From the NCBI GenBank assembly GCA_012295275.1, contig CM022673.1, forward strand, positions 4,778,605-4,842,604: a stretch of DNA of 64,000 bases, in the 5' to 3' direction. The notes beneath the pieces are model-generated. The model was not told where the DNA came from and made no database searches. It saw only the letters and a list, made by a program, of their open reading frames with translations. The translations under genes and the position numbers were made by a program. Positions 26,382-38,746 of the stretch are shown piece after piece; position 1 is the first letter of the stretch, and each line of letters begins with the position of its first letter. The stretch is from Chrysomallon squamiferum. Its lineage: Eukaryota; Mollusca; Gastropoda; Neomphalida; Peltospiridae.

Positions 26382-26475
26382 CTGAGATACAAAAATGGAT
26401 GAGTATTCTTAGGAAGATAGGCCTGGTAGACTGTATCAATGGCTTTTCGGAGATTTGACGAGTCCACAAGTCTAT
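26382..26475 (-). CDS. MLH1: MLH1 exon (human exon 10 equivalent), transducer domain
   Basis: The 94-nt exon encodes [19 protein letters not shown] then [11 protein letters not shown]. It is almost identical in pattern to human [32 protein letters not shown]. The acceptor is TTGTTATTTCAG and the donor is CTCAG|GTAACTAG. It enters in phase 1 and leaves in phase 2 (AG plus T makes the Ser before LEI). LPKNTHPF is a typical MutL-homologue block in the transducer domain. Confidence 0.97.
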
Positions 26476-28631
26476 CTGAAATAACAACAAGATGGAAATC
26501 ATATTAATAAATTGACCAGAGAAGAATAGTATCTTAATACATCTTAATACTAACAGTTATTAGGTTTCAGTCATAAATCTTTGTAATGATAGTAGCAGAG
26601 AGGTAACCCTACTACTGCAGCACAATCAGCTATTAGTGTCAGTTACCAATAGTTAAAAATTTTAGTAAGCATTAGGAAGGTACATGTCATGACTTTAAAT
26701 ACCCCCCCACAACACACACACACACACTTACGCAAATACAAAATACACATACATACAAAGAGAGTGATACAGACATACAAACACAGATTTCAGTGTGTAG
26801 CCTTTGTGAACACATGCTGGAATTTAACAGCACACATCAATAACAAATCTTATCATTCTCTATATTTTAAGTTATGATTTTACTATTAAGCCAATGATTA
26901 TTTCAAATCAAAATTCCTTCATAAATATAACGAACACAACTAATTACTGATATAAAATAAGAGATAAACAATAAAATTGAATAATGAAATAAAAATAAGA
27001 CTTGTTATTAGAATGAAGAAAAATGAATGAGGACAACAGATTTCAGCGAGTTTACAGGGACTTACAGAAATGATAATTAATGCCATGAAACAGGCAAATA
27101 GTGAATAATACTGAATAAATAAGAAATATAAAAAGAACAAAAAAAAAAAACAGAGAGAGAAAAAAAAAAAGAAAGAAGACATTTATTTAAAGCTATTATT
27201 CAGGGATTCATATTTATTTATTAGGTTTAAAACAACAGCTGAAACCACGATAAAGAAAATAACTGTCTAGACATTTGTTCGTTAACTTTTCGTAATGTAG
27301 TAAAACAAAATAATAAACACAACTAGTAAATACTTGCAGAATGAAAAAAAAAAGAAATTCAGGCACTTCACTCAGTCACACTAATCAGATAGGCTACTTG
27401 TACAGTAAATTCTGGAATTAAAGCTTAATTCAGTTTACATCATGTGGCAAATTTCAGTTTCTAAAAATGAACAGAAAACCAATTCTCTGAACCTCCAATT
27501 AACAAATAGCTTGATTAACCACTGGTACTTTTCACAAAAGAAAATTAATGTCTTATGTAGAACACAAACGCAAACACAAACACAGACACACACACAGACA
27601 CAGACATACAAAACAAAATATTAACAGTTTTATTTCTCTAGTCACCACTCTTGATAGTAGTAGATTCATCCAAATTGCTTTCAATAACCAGTACTACACA
27701 TCAAAACAAAATAGTTATTAAATAACAATTTGTTATTTTTAAAGCAAAAACTGTTCACAAAACTGACCTAAACCAGCAATTAACCACCACTAATAATAAT
27801 AATAATAATATATAGCCACTGTAAATGATAATATTCAGCCTGCTTCCCTCTCTTTTCATCTTTATGCTGCTTAATTATATATTTGCTGGATATAACAAAA
27901 CTTTGTGTCATTAAATAGACTGTTTTTCATCACTTGATGGAAGACAGCACAATTACTCTTTTTACTATCTTCAAAATAAGACAGGAGATTGGTTAAGGAC
28001 AGTTAAAAAATTCTTAGATTTAACACTTTTTAGTTTAATACGTATCGGATAAAACAAGGTTAACGACAAAATTGATCTATCACTCCACTGGCTTACCAGT
28101 TTTAAAAATGGCTGTTATTTTGTCATTAGTGTGTGAAAACAGAATAAAAACAACAGTGTTTAATTACTGGTTTAGTGAATAAAACTGAGCCATTGATTTG
28201 TGCTCAGACATCATCTGGAAAGAATCACTGAGTTTTGAACTTACTGTTTCCTATTTTATTTATTTTTATTCTAAATTACATTAGTGTGTGTGTTACACAA
28301 TTTGTGTGTGTGTGTGTGTATGGACATGTCTTTGTTTGCATGTGTATATGCATATCATTACATCTGCCTTTTCTGTTCGTAACAAATCTGTAATAACTTG
28401 AACTGTAACATGCAGCGGTCAGTGTATTCAATGTATTGTGTCATGATAACTATTTCAAAATCTGAAGTTTGAATTACAAAATTAATCTTCTGCCAGAGGA
28501 TAAAATGTAATTATGAAATGGGAGATAAGGAGAGTAATCTTCAAAACGTGCACAAACCTTCCATGGACAAAAGAACATATAAATGATGTGTGTACCTTTT
28601 ATAGGTGATTATGTACTTACTGATTCACTCA

Positions 28632-28665
28632 CTCACCCACTCACCCCCACTCACTCACTCACTCA

Positions 28666-28721
<56 letters not shown>
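28632..28721 (+). repeat. (ACTC)n(AC)n microsatellite
   Basis: ACTC repeats grade into about 50 bases of AC repeat. Confidence 0.97.
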
Positions 28722-28724
<3 letters not shown>

Positions 28725-29178
28725 TCTCATTCTCTCTTTCACACAAAATATGCAGACTTTCAGTGACACAGTTATAAAATTAAGCCATATTAGTTTCCTT
28801 CTTCTCTTTTCCCCATTCTGACAACATGTTGATGTTTTATTTTTCTGTTCTAGTTTCTCTGCCAAGTGTTTCAAGTGAAGGTCTGTTTGTCTTTCTGTCT
28901 GTGACAGTCATCCATTTACACTTTCCCTATCAACAGTGCTCGAGGCCAAGTCTCACTATACCTACACAAGAAACTGTTTGGTTAAGGTGCAGTTACAACT
29001 GTCAGTGATCATCTAATACTGACAAATGCTAATTAGAGCCCGAGGGTTGCCATTTTTGTCAGAAGCAGGGGAGTGCACCCTCAGAGGATGATCAGAGGAA
29101 TCAGATAGAAAGATCTTCTCAAAGATGACTGACACAATAATGAAAACAAAGAGACTGAGAGAGAAATCAGAGAAACAA

Positions 29179-29350
29179 ACTGACATCATTCTAAGGTCTA
29201 CTCCTACTAGATTGATGTATAACTGAAACAGACTGACATCTTTCTAAGGTCTACTCCTACTAGATTGATGTATAACTGAAACAGACTGACATTGTTCTAA
29301 GGTCTACTCCTACTAGATTGATGTATAACTGAAACAAGCTGACAGTACAA
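29179..29350 (+). repeat. 53 bp minisatellite, three copies plus a partial
   Basis: The unit ACTGACATCATTCTAAGGTC..CTACTCCTACTAGATTGATG..TATAACTGAAACAG starts at 29179, 29232 and 29285 and begins again at 29338. The copies differ at only a few positions, so the expansion is recent. Decayed pieces (TATAACTGAAAC) continue to about 29480. Confidence 0.93.
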
Positions 29351-29484
29351 ACTTGGAAACATCCCTGCTGCATTCTTTATTTCTTGTTCCAGATTGTTCC
29401 CAGTATATTTCAAATATCAAATGTATAACTGAAAAGGTGACATTGTTCTGTGTGGGGATTGAATATAACTGAAACAAGCTGAAA

Positions 29485-29524
<40 letters not shown>

Positions 29525-29760
29525 TAAAATTAAATTAAAATAAATAAATAAGTAAATTAATAAATAAATTAATAAATAAATAAATAATTAAATAAATAAA
29601 TAAATAAATATATAAATAAATAAATAAATGTTGGACTTTGCAAGAATCTTTTGAAAAGAGTATTTCAATGGTGAAAAAAAAGAAATAAATAAAATGAAAT
29701 AAAATAAAATAAGTAACAGCAACAATAACACCAATAAAAATAAAATAAATTACTAAAAAA
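29485..29760 (+). repeat. Poly-A and (AAAT)n tract
   Basis: A run of about 25 A is followed by AAAT/AAAAT repeats with interruptions. Such a tract can be the tail of a retroelement, but no element body is visible upstream. Confidence 0.88.
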
Positions 29761-30419
29761 AATTACTCCTGATTTGCTATTGACTTTAGCAGAAAATTAA
29801 GCAAATCTTTTAACGTTCATATCTGTAACATTTCTCAGAACTATTTTCCATTAATCAAAAACACAATGATTCTTTGCCACACACACCCACACCCACACAC
29901 ACCCACACCCACCAATCAACTACTACAATATAATATACAAAACAGACCACATGCTTTTCTGCAGGTGAAGACCAAGATTTTTTAATCTGTAAATCTTGTA
30001 GTAAATATTTACTTAGTAAACATCAGCATGTTCTTGGTCTGGCAATTAGGCAAAAAACCAATCACACATCTGTCTTTCGATAGATCTCTATCAAAAGTCA
30101 AACTGTTTTACTCTTTTCTAGTCAACATTTTATTCACGATAGATGAAAGGGTAATGGTATCTTGTTGGTTGTTAGGAACAGTTTTGGGGTCTTAGAATTA
30201 AAGAAGTGACAGTTCACTGTTTTTGTTAAGAGTTAGAATTATTGGGATGATGATTTCTGGTAACGGTTTCAGTTGTATTAATTACTTGGAACCAGAATAT
30301 GATATGTGGTAAATAGGACACCATTTACAGAATCATTTTAGAAATAAATGCAAAATATTACTACTACTACTAATAATAATATTGATGCATATGATAATCC
30401 ATAAACATGAACCTATTAA

Positions 30420-31208
30420 CAGAAAGATTTAAAAATAATAATAATAATAATAATTATTAATAGGATTGTAGTAATGTCATAAAGTAATAAATAAATAAAT
30501 AAAGTAAGAAAATCAATAAAAATGTCTAAATAATCTTTGTAGATAAATATACCAAAAAAAATAAAAAATTAAAACAAATTTAAAAATATTTTAAATAAAT
30601 AAGTTATTAAATAATTAAACAAGGAAATAAATAATATAAATGCATTAATTATAAAGTTTTCTAAAAAAAAATAGAAAAAAAAACCCCACAAAAAGAATGG
30701 CTTATAATAATGAAACTAAATAAATTTAAAAATAAAATAAGTGAGTAAAATTAAATTAAAAATTTAAAAAAATAAAAAAATAAAACAAATAAAAAATAAA
30801 AAAAAGAACTCAAAAGAATAAAAAGCACACCACAAAACAACATACAAAAAAAAAAAAAATAATAATAAATAAAATGAAAAATAAATAAGTTATTAAATAA
30901 TTAAATAAAGAACTAAATAATATAAAAGCATTAAATATAAAATATTTCTCAAAAACAAATAAATGGAAAAAAGAAAAGAAAAGAAAAGATAATAATGAAA
31001 CTAAATAAATTTAAAAATAAAATAAATGAATGAATAAAATAAATGAATAAAATCAAATTAAAAAAGAAAGAAAAAACAGTAAAATGAAAGAAAAAAATAA
31101 AATAAATAAAATAAAATAAATGAATAAAATTAAATTAAAAAAAAATTAAAAAACAACAATAAAATGAAAGAAACAAATATTAAATAAATACAATAAAATA
31201 AATGAATA

Positions 31209-31241
<33 letters not shown>

Positions 31242-31380
31242 TAAAAAAAAAAAAAAAAAAACACACAAAAAAAAAAAAAAAAAAAAAAAAAAAACCCACC
31301 ATAAAACAACAAACAAACTTAAAAAAAAAAACACAACAAAATCACAAAATAAAATATAAAATAAAAATAAAAATACACCC
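30420..31380 (+). repeat. Long A-rich low-complexity block, ~1 kb
   Basis: Nearly one kilobase has almost no C or G on the plus strand: AAAT, AAAAT and AAAGA words, then an almost pure A block at 31214-31294. The poly-Phe/Lys frames here are artefacts. The block ends sharply at the more GC-balanced segment from 31430. Confidence 0.9.
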
Positions 31381-31429
31381 AAGCAAGACCTTTCATCCAA
31401 CAACAAACTTTTCATTCCGGAACATTTTA

Positions 31430-31710
31430 TGAACATTCACTGAGATTGCACACTGAAAGCTGGCAGAACAAATGTGTTACACAATATAATTAGAGGTATA
31501 TAAGGGAAGCCAACAGAAGTCTCAGCACATGACATCAGTGTAGGAAACACTTTGCAGACCGCTAGCAATACCCAGCATATTGATTTCTGTTAAAGCTGCC
31601 ATGGTGTGATAGAAGGGAGAAAGTGGCAGCAGAGATTGTGAGGACTATGTGCGGAACACACAGCAAAGTTTTCTCTTAGACGTTTCTTCTCTCCAGTTCA
31701 AAGTAAGATT
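31430..31710 (+). other. GC-balanced island with a TATA-like word; possible retroelement end or promoter
   Basis: About 280 bases are clearly richer in G and C than both flanks. A TG-initial word (TGTTACACAATATAATTAGA) is followed by GGTATATAAGGGAAGCC, which looks like a core-promoter TATA box. There is no good ORF. It could be a solo LTR or SINE fragment, or a nested promoter. I cannot decide, because no second copy or clear termini are visible. Confidence 0.3.
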
Positions 31711-32569
31711 TAATCATTTAAGTCTTTAAATACACAGAAGTGCTGTTTTGTTTAATTTATTTGTCATTTATTTTTATTTTTCTGACAAATTTGTTAACAT
31801 TTAAAAAAAAAAAAAAATATTATTATTATTAATTGTAATTCTGTTATAGATTTCTGGAGATTTTTAAACTGTTTTTTTGTTTTTTGTTTGATTGATTTAT
31901 TTGTTATCATTCTTATTTTAATTTAATTTTTTTTTTTTTATTAATAATTCACTTAAAATAAAATTAGAATTAAAATTATTTTTTTGTTAAAACAGTTTAT
32001 CTTCTCAAAAAAATATTAGTTTTTTTACAATTTTATTTCGAAGTCACAGAAAACATTTTATCATTTTAATTTTCATTAAGATCTAACTTTCTGCAGCATA
32101 TTATTAACCCTGGTAACATTTATGTTATTTAATTATTATATTTTATCTTAAATTTTACTTCTTTTGATTTCTAAATATTAAATAAATTTTAACTACTTTT
32201 CCTGTTTTAGTACATACACGGATAAATTATATTTCTTTAAAAAAAATTAAAAAAAAAATTCTTAATATTCTGTACTTAGATAAAACAGTGTAATCTAAGG
32301 ATACAAACTTTGTGCATCTATAGGTACCAACATGAATAACTGTTTTCAGAGTACAAAGTAAAGCACTGTAATGATCCATACTAACGTGATGTAAAGATAT
32401 AGTATTAAATAAATATATTTCATAATGTAAAGTCATAAATCAGTGTCTAATAAGAATGTTAAGTTAAATAAAAACTAATATGATAAATAATAATAGTAAT
32501 AATAATTATTACTATGTAAAAAGTTACTTCTTAGTAAATATATGAATAAAAGTAAACAGAATAGCATGG

Positions 32570-32646
32570 GTATGTTGATGGAGAATATCTGTCTTCTTAA
32601 CTGTACAGTTAAATGGTTTAATATATATATATTTCTTTACATTACA

Positions 32647-32701
<55 letters not shown>

Positions 32702-32755
32702 CCATTTAACTGTACAATTAAGAAGATAGATGTTCTCCATCAATATCCTGTTGTA
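32570..32755. repeat. Near-perfect inverted repeat around an AT microsatellite
   Basis: The left arm GTTGATGGAGAATATCTGTC and the inverted right arm ATTGATGGAGAACATCTATC continue matching through CTTCTTAA.TGTACAGTTAA to ATGGTTTAATATAT. The arms are about 60 bases each. Between them lie about 65 bases, mostly an (AT)n run. It could form a cruciform. It may be a MITE whose core has become a microsatellite. Confidence 0.75.
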
Positions 32756-33372
32756 TTTTAATAAGCTGTCATATCATGATAATAAAACACTGGGGTCAAT
32801 AACAGAGATGCCACACAATGTGCCAGTGCTAGATCAGTGCCTGTGTACCTTTTATATATTTTTATAAATCATAATGAGTACAGCATCCAACTGGTCTCAT
32901 CTGCTTATAACCAGAAATGCTGTTTTTCATTTTCAGCATGTTACCATTAATGAAGTGCATTAGGCTTGTTATTTTAGGTTACATTTGCTTCTTCATCTTT
33001 TTTTCTCTCTTTGTGGTAAAATACACACATATATATACAGTCATACCAAAATTAATTTGTTTAGTGTGTGTATGTGTTGGTGGATGTATGTAAGCATGCA
33101 GGTATATTTCTGTGAGTTGAAATATTTAATGTAAGTAAATATGCATGTGATGGTTTGCATGGATATATATTTCTTTGTATGTGTATGCACATGTATATAC
33201 ATATATGTCTTTCAAGTTATACATGCAATGACCTAAACCATCTTGTTTCAATTACGTTTTAATTCAATCAATCACTGCACACGGATACAATTAAAGCAAG
33301 TAAGAGATTTATGCTGAACCAATACTAAGTGACTGTAATCTCACCAACTCATTATCACTGAAACATACATAC

Positions 33373-33473
33373 AGTGTACATCCAAAATATTTAAAGCATT
33401 CCTTGGTTCTTGGTCCAGAAGCTGCCGTTGTTTTAAGGCTTCATGGGCTGCAGGATCAATCCTCAAGGTGAGC
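33373..33473 (-). CDS. Possible second unassigned exon in the same MLH1 intron
   Basis: A segment of about 101 nt after a CTTGCCACAG acceptor encodes LTLRIDPAAHEALKQRQLL, DQEPRNALNILD. GTATGT serves as a candidate donor. Its composition is protein-like and less AT-rich than its flanks. Its entry phase (one base completing a codon) does not match the phase-0 end of the 39046-39180 exon. If both belong to one gene, another exon or another donor (for example GTACCA within the 39 kb exon, which would fit the phase) is needed. A tandem repeat begins immediately beyond it at about 33490. The family is not recognised. Confidence 0.4.
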
Positions 33474-33489
33474 CTGTGGCAAGAAATTT

Positions 33490-33865
33490 CAGCCCAGACA
33501 GTAATCCATGAAAGATTTAACAAAAGTTGTGATATATGCCTTCCTATATATGACAGCAATTATAAAATAATATTCTTTCTGCAGATCAATAAAAATAATG
33601 CAAAGAATGGCAACTGCTTTATGCAATGTTTTGTAATTCATGAAATATTTATCAGAGGCTTTGGAATTTGAATTCCAGTTTATGAGAAGGTTTATAAAGT
33701 AATAGTTTTGCTGCTGATCAGTAAATCTAACTTGAAGAGTGGCGGCAGCTTCATACCGTGATTAACAGTTCATGAAGATTTATTAAAGGTTGTGATATAT
33801 GACTTCCTGTTTATGGAAAGATGATTGTAAATTATGGATGTTTTGCTGCTGATAAATAAGAGATA
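33490..33865 (+). repeat. ~140 bp degenerate tandem repeat, three copies; related pieces at 49.28 and 51.06 kb
   Basis: Three units share the order CATGAAGATTTATTAAAGGT / GATATATGACTTCCTGTTTA / TGGAAAG / TTATAAA / TTTTGCTGCTGATAAATAAG. Similar single copies occur at about 49285-49375 and 51065-51145, so the unit is also dispersed. It abuts the candidate exon at 33373-33473. Confidence 0.7.
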
Positions 33866-34220
33866 GCAAAGAGGATCAATAGTGACATGTCATCTTTAAA
33901 AGCTGTTAATAGCTCAATGTGTCAAGATTGTTAAAAATTATTCATGCATTCATTTTCTACTCATTCACTGAGTTTAATGTTTCATTATGAGCAACTTAAT
34001 GTAAGAAAATATAATAAAAAATTATATTTATCCAGAATACATCTGTATATTTAGATATAAAATATTTGCTGTAACAAAATTCATTCCCAGCCCCTCAATT
34101 CTCTCTCTCTCTCATTCTCCATGCAAAGACAATAAATAAAATTTTAAAAAGATAAAAAAGACAGAAACAGGCTCATTTTCATGAAGTTACTGTTTATAAA
34201 ATTAAATATAGCCAATTGCA

Positions 34221-34257
<37 letters not shown>

Positions 34258-34636
34258 TCAGATAAGGATAATAGGGCATGAACAGTCATTATATAACCAA
34301 AAAAAAAAAAAAAAAATTTGTTTTTTGAAAAAATTAAAAATAATAACTAAAGAAATAAAGAAATAAATAAAGAAAGAAAAAATAAAGAAAATAAAATTTA
34401 ATTTTTTTTTTTTTTAAATAGTACAGTTGACTACTACCTGTACAATTGATAAAAAAACCTGAAAAAAAAGCAAAGAAAGAGGTTAAGCAGCAGTTTCAAG
34501 CAGATTAAGGAGAAAAGCTCAGAGCCAAAATCCCAATTAAGTCCATTTCCTGCAGTTAAAATAGAGATTTTCTACACATCAAACTGTTACACTCTCACAG
34601 ACCAGACCAACACTTGAGACAAAAAGCTAACCATGT

Positions 34637-34762
34637 GTCAAGTATGTTACATATTTCAAGTATTTTTCCAAAGGATCTTGTAGAATTACTCTCCCTGATA
34701 AATCAGTTTGTCACTTTTGTACAGTAACTGTTGACATTTTACAATCATTGCAAGAAGTGTGT
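34637..34762 (-). repeat. Dispersed repeat, copy 2 of an inverted pair
   Basis: On the minus strand it reads AAAATGTCAACAGTTACTGT..ACAAACTGATTTATCAGGGA/GAGTAAT, matching 17709-17821 and extending to an ACATACTTGA word shared by both. It ends about 70 bases before the inverted-repeat element at 34834. Confidence 0.72.
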
Positions 34763-34833
34763 AGACAAGTAAGAAATATAAACAATAATGATAATGATGG
34801 TGATGTTGATAATAGTAATAATAATGAACCTAG

Positions 34834-35386
34834 GAAAATATATTAGCGATGAAAGATAGATTAAACACATTTTGTCAGAGTTTTTTGTTAATGTTCTTTT
34901 ATTCTAATGTTGGTGGTTTAGCCTGATGTTCCACCCAATACCACAAAGAAATTATTGAGGTCCTCAAGGCAATCAACATACAATTTGCAAGTTGCACGTT
35001 TGGTATACATAAACCCCTCAAAACAGATTTTGTTACCACCCTTATTGGTATGAATAACTTTCTTATTAAAGATACTTCTGATACTAGAGCACATTATGAA
35101 GCCTCTTTCTTTAATCTAGCCTAATCAATAAGCTTAACAATTACCCCATGCATACAGTGATGCCATATTCAATACTCTACAAACCTATACATTTTGTTAT
35201 ATAAAAATAATGACTTTTTTCTTGTGATTTTTTTTTTCTACACTAAATTGTGACTTTTTTCTGTGACTATTTTTCCAGCCACCATAATAACAGTTATATA
35301 ATAATAATAATAATAATCAAAGAACATTAACAAAAATGACTCTGACAAAATATGTTATCTCTACCTTTCATTGCTAATATATTTCT
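34834..35386. mobile_element. Inverted-repeat element with ~65 bp ends and a possible coding remnant
   Basis: The left end runs GAAAATATATTAGCGATGAA and then TTTTGTCAGAGT..TTGTTAATGTTCTTT. It is mirrored at the right end by GAAATATATTAGCAATGAAA and the same inner words. The ~550 bp element fits a MITE or an internally deleted transposon. Inside, plus frame 34927-35124 is open for 65 codons (KEIIEVLKAINIQFASCTF, then LKTDFVTTLIGMNNF). This may be a scrap of a transposase, but I cannot name the family. Confidence 0.7.
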
Positions 35387-35403
35387 TAATCAAAAATTGA
35401 GAT

Positions 35404-35440
<37 letters not shown>

Positions 35441-36394
35441 TGCAGTTTTTTCCTAGATTCATATTATGTGCTTGACAGCTGATATTTAATTCTGTGGACA
35501 AATAGCTCTCTCTCTGCATTTTATACTGTATTGCCAAATCATTACAGCACTGCTGGATATGTGTAAAATTTTGAAGGATTCAATAACAGAATGTTTGTGG
35601 TATGTCTGACTTTGGGTGTAACATGATTTTCACAGATAATGGATGTAAGATAGGTACAAGAAACTGCAACAAAACTTCTGTTTATTTATACTGAAAAAAA
35701 ATACAAAGAAAATGTATATCTCTGTAAAGGTTTAGTTTATTTTTATAAAGGAATCCTTACTGCTAGGTGACATGGAGTAACCCATGGATTAACAGCAAGG
35801 GTTTTCCTTCTTAGATTTCACAATAATAAATAGTCTGTTAGAAAATGACAGGAAGGAAACAGCAGATGTTTTTAAAAATTCATTGAGAAGAGGTCAAACA
35901 ATTGTTTTCTCTTTGTATTTTGTTTTTTCCTCCAGGATTGTCAGTAAGTTTTTGAAATATTTTAAAATGATTGAATACCAATTTCAAAATCCATAAAGTA
36001 TCGATTTAAAACTTTTAAAATCTGTGAAATACCAATTTGAAACATCCTTAATTTATGAAAAGTTGATTGAAATATTCGAAATCTGAGAGATAACAATTTG
36101 GAAATGTTTTACAAAAATAAAATAAAAAATGTTAAAAGTATATATTCTGAATTTGAAAACTTTAAATGAAAATGCAGTGTTTCATTAGACTTGATTCCCA
36201 GTTTGGTCTGCATTTAGAGAAACTAAAATTAAAATTACTAATTTGAAATCTTAAAACTCAAAAATTAATTCAAAAATATCTTAAAACTATCAGATGCCCA
36301 ACTGAAATATGAAACTATAGAAATCAAAAATGTAAAATGTAAGATTATTAAATAATTTAATATATTTTTATTCTGGGGCAGAATTTCAGTTAAG

Positions 36395-36430
<36 letters not shown>

Positions 36431-36642
36431 CATTTTATTATTATTACATGAAAAGATCATCAGTTAAGTGCCATGAAACAAAATAAAACATTTAACAGCT
36501 GAACCAGTTTGAACTTTTAATGAGAAAACAAAAACTGGACTAAACTGTTGACAAAAAGGATCTATTCATCCATGACCCATTATGTCACAGTGGCTGAACT
36601 CTCATACTCAAGCATAAAAGGTTAAGTAGAATAGACTAAAAC

Positions 36643-36945
36643 CACCTTTTAGATGATGGCTAAGAAAGTCATGAAGTACATTTCATGAAATATTGCTAAC
36701 ATATAATTTTAATGACTTTTTAAATAAAAGATGGCTATGAAAGTCATAAGGTATGTTTCATCTAATATCGATAAAAAGTAATTTTAATCACCTTTTAAAT
36801 GATGGCTATGAAAGTCATGAGTACTTTTCATGTAATGTTGGTATCATATAATTTTGATCAGCTTTTAAAGTCATGAGAACATTTCATGTAATACTGATAT
36901 CATATAATTTTAATCACCTTTTAAATGATGGCTATGAAAGTCATT
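36643..36945 (+). repeat. ~70 bp tandem repeat, five copies
   Basis: The unit ACCTTTTAAATGATGGCTAT..GAAAGTCATGA..TTTCATGTAAT..CATATAATTTTAATC recurs, with the AAAGTCAT word at 36665, 36740, 36810, 36867 and 36936. One unit carries a deletion of about 12 bases. Confidence 0.88.
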
Positions 36946-37979
36946 ACAGTTTCAGTCATTAGTATTATCTGATTCGACACCATTTTGTGATTATTTTGGC
37001 TAAAAACAAGCATTATGTGAGATAATTTGGATTGTTAGGATATATAAGACTACAGTAAAAGTCTTTGGATTTAATATCTTGCATAAAGCTTCAAATGTCT
37101 GTACAATAATATTAGATAATTAAAATTCCAATTAATTTTATTATTAGGTATTTTACCAAATTTCTGTTTGTTAATGTTTTCTCACACACCAACAGATTTC
37201 TCTTTTTCATAATACCACACATTTTATCTGTTGTTGTTATTTAATATATTTAATTGTAACAGCTATTTTTAATATTTGATATAATTATTACAAAAAACTA
37301 AAAGAGAAAAAAGAACCAACAAAAAAACCCCACTAAAACTAAAAGAAAAAAGAACAACAATATTAATAATTATAAAAGAAAATTAAAGCTACATTTGATT
37401 AAAAAAAAAAAAAAAAAAAATTCTTATGATTATTATTGCTTTGTTTCCATTTTCATTAAAAAAATAAAAAAATAAAAAATATTAAAAAAATAAATAAACA
37501 AACAAATAAATGTACTGGCAAGCTTCTGAACATTAATTAACAACAAAACCACTAAGGACGGATCTCTATAACTGAAAACACAATAATTTCACTGTCCCAT
37601 CAAGTCAATTCATTTTAACATGATTTCCAATTGACAACAGTAGCTGAACCTTGAACTTAAGTACCAACAGACCGTTATACACCTCAACAGCTTCATTAGT
37701 TAATCTTATTAATATTCTTATTAGTGTTATATTATATCATAAAGAATTCCACGGTCTGAAAGCTATACATTCCTGACTGTAATGAAGATGTATATGAAAG
37801 CCAACAAAAAAGAGTAGTTTAGTCTAATTTTATTGGACTGTCTTAAGAATGCGATTCAAGATGGCACTGTAATCCATAATGTAGCTAAGAACAGCTAACA
37901 GTCACAAAGAATTTGATTTTATATATCAACAGAAAGCCTATGATTTTCTTGCAAGTTAAGAAATGGATTAATGGCTGTC

Positions 37980-38350
37980 CTATTAACATGATTATAGAAA
38001 GGAAAGAAAAAAAGGAAAAAGGAAAAAAAGCCAAACGTCTTTAAAATCTAATAATCAAAATAAAATATGTAGGTTAAATAAATACAGACATTCCCTCATG
38101 TATACACTCATTAACATGATTAAAAAAAAGAAAAAAAAAGAAGAAGAAAAGAAACTTCTTTAAAATCTAATAATCAAAATAAAATTTGTTTGTTAAATAA
38201 AAACAGACATTCCCTCATGTATATACTCATTAATGTTATTATAGAAAGAAAAAAAAAAGGAAAACAAAAGAAGAAGAAAATAGAAATGTCTTTAAAACCT
38301 AATATCAATATAAAATATATTAGTTAAATATATACAGACATTCCCTGATA
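37980..38350 (+). repeat. ~120 bp tandem repeat, three copies
   Basis: Each unit has an A/G-rich stretch, then CTTTAAAATCTAATAATCAA, TTAAATA and ACAGACATTCCCTCATGTAT. The ACAGACATTCC word falls at 38084, 38203 and 38334. The third copy is more diverged and its purine run is longer. Confidence 0.88.
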
Positions 38351-38746
38351 TATATCTATAGATCTTGCTTATATAAATAGTTACTTATGATTAGGTTCCC
38401 TGGAGTATTTAAGTAAACAGTTAATATTGCTGTCTTTGTGACCTGTTGGTAAGATATACTCTGACATTTTTTCTGACATATTTAGGGCCTTGCAAAACAA
38501 TCAACCTACTTTAAGACATAAGTATTTCTATGTTTTCATGACACACATGTGGTATACACCTAAGTTTAGTTAATTACAGTAACAATTCCAGTTCTGGACA
38601 GTGCTCTGTGAATACCTAGATCATTAGATATCTGAACAATATATTTGTTAATAAATCCCCCGAGTATGCTCTGTAAGTTTTATTTATGTCACCATTAACA
38701 AGATTAACTATTTTCAGAATTATACATAGATATCTACAAAAAGCAT

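Noticed and set aside
31130-31436. Poly-Phe and poly-Lys open frames
   Set aside because: They come from the almost pure A block at 31214-31294.
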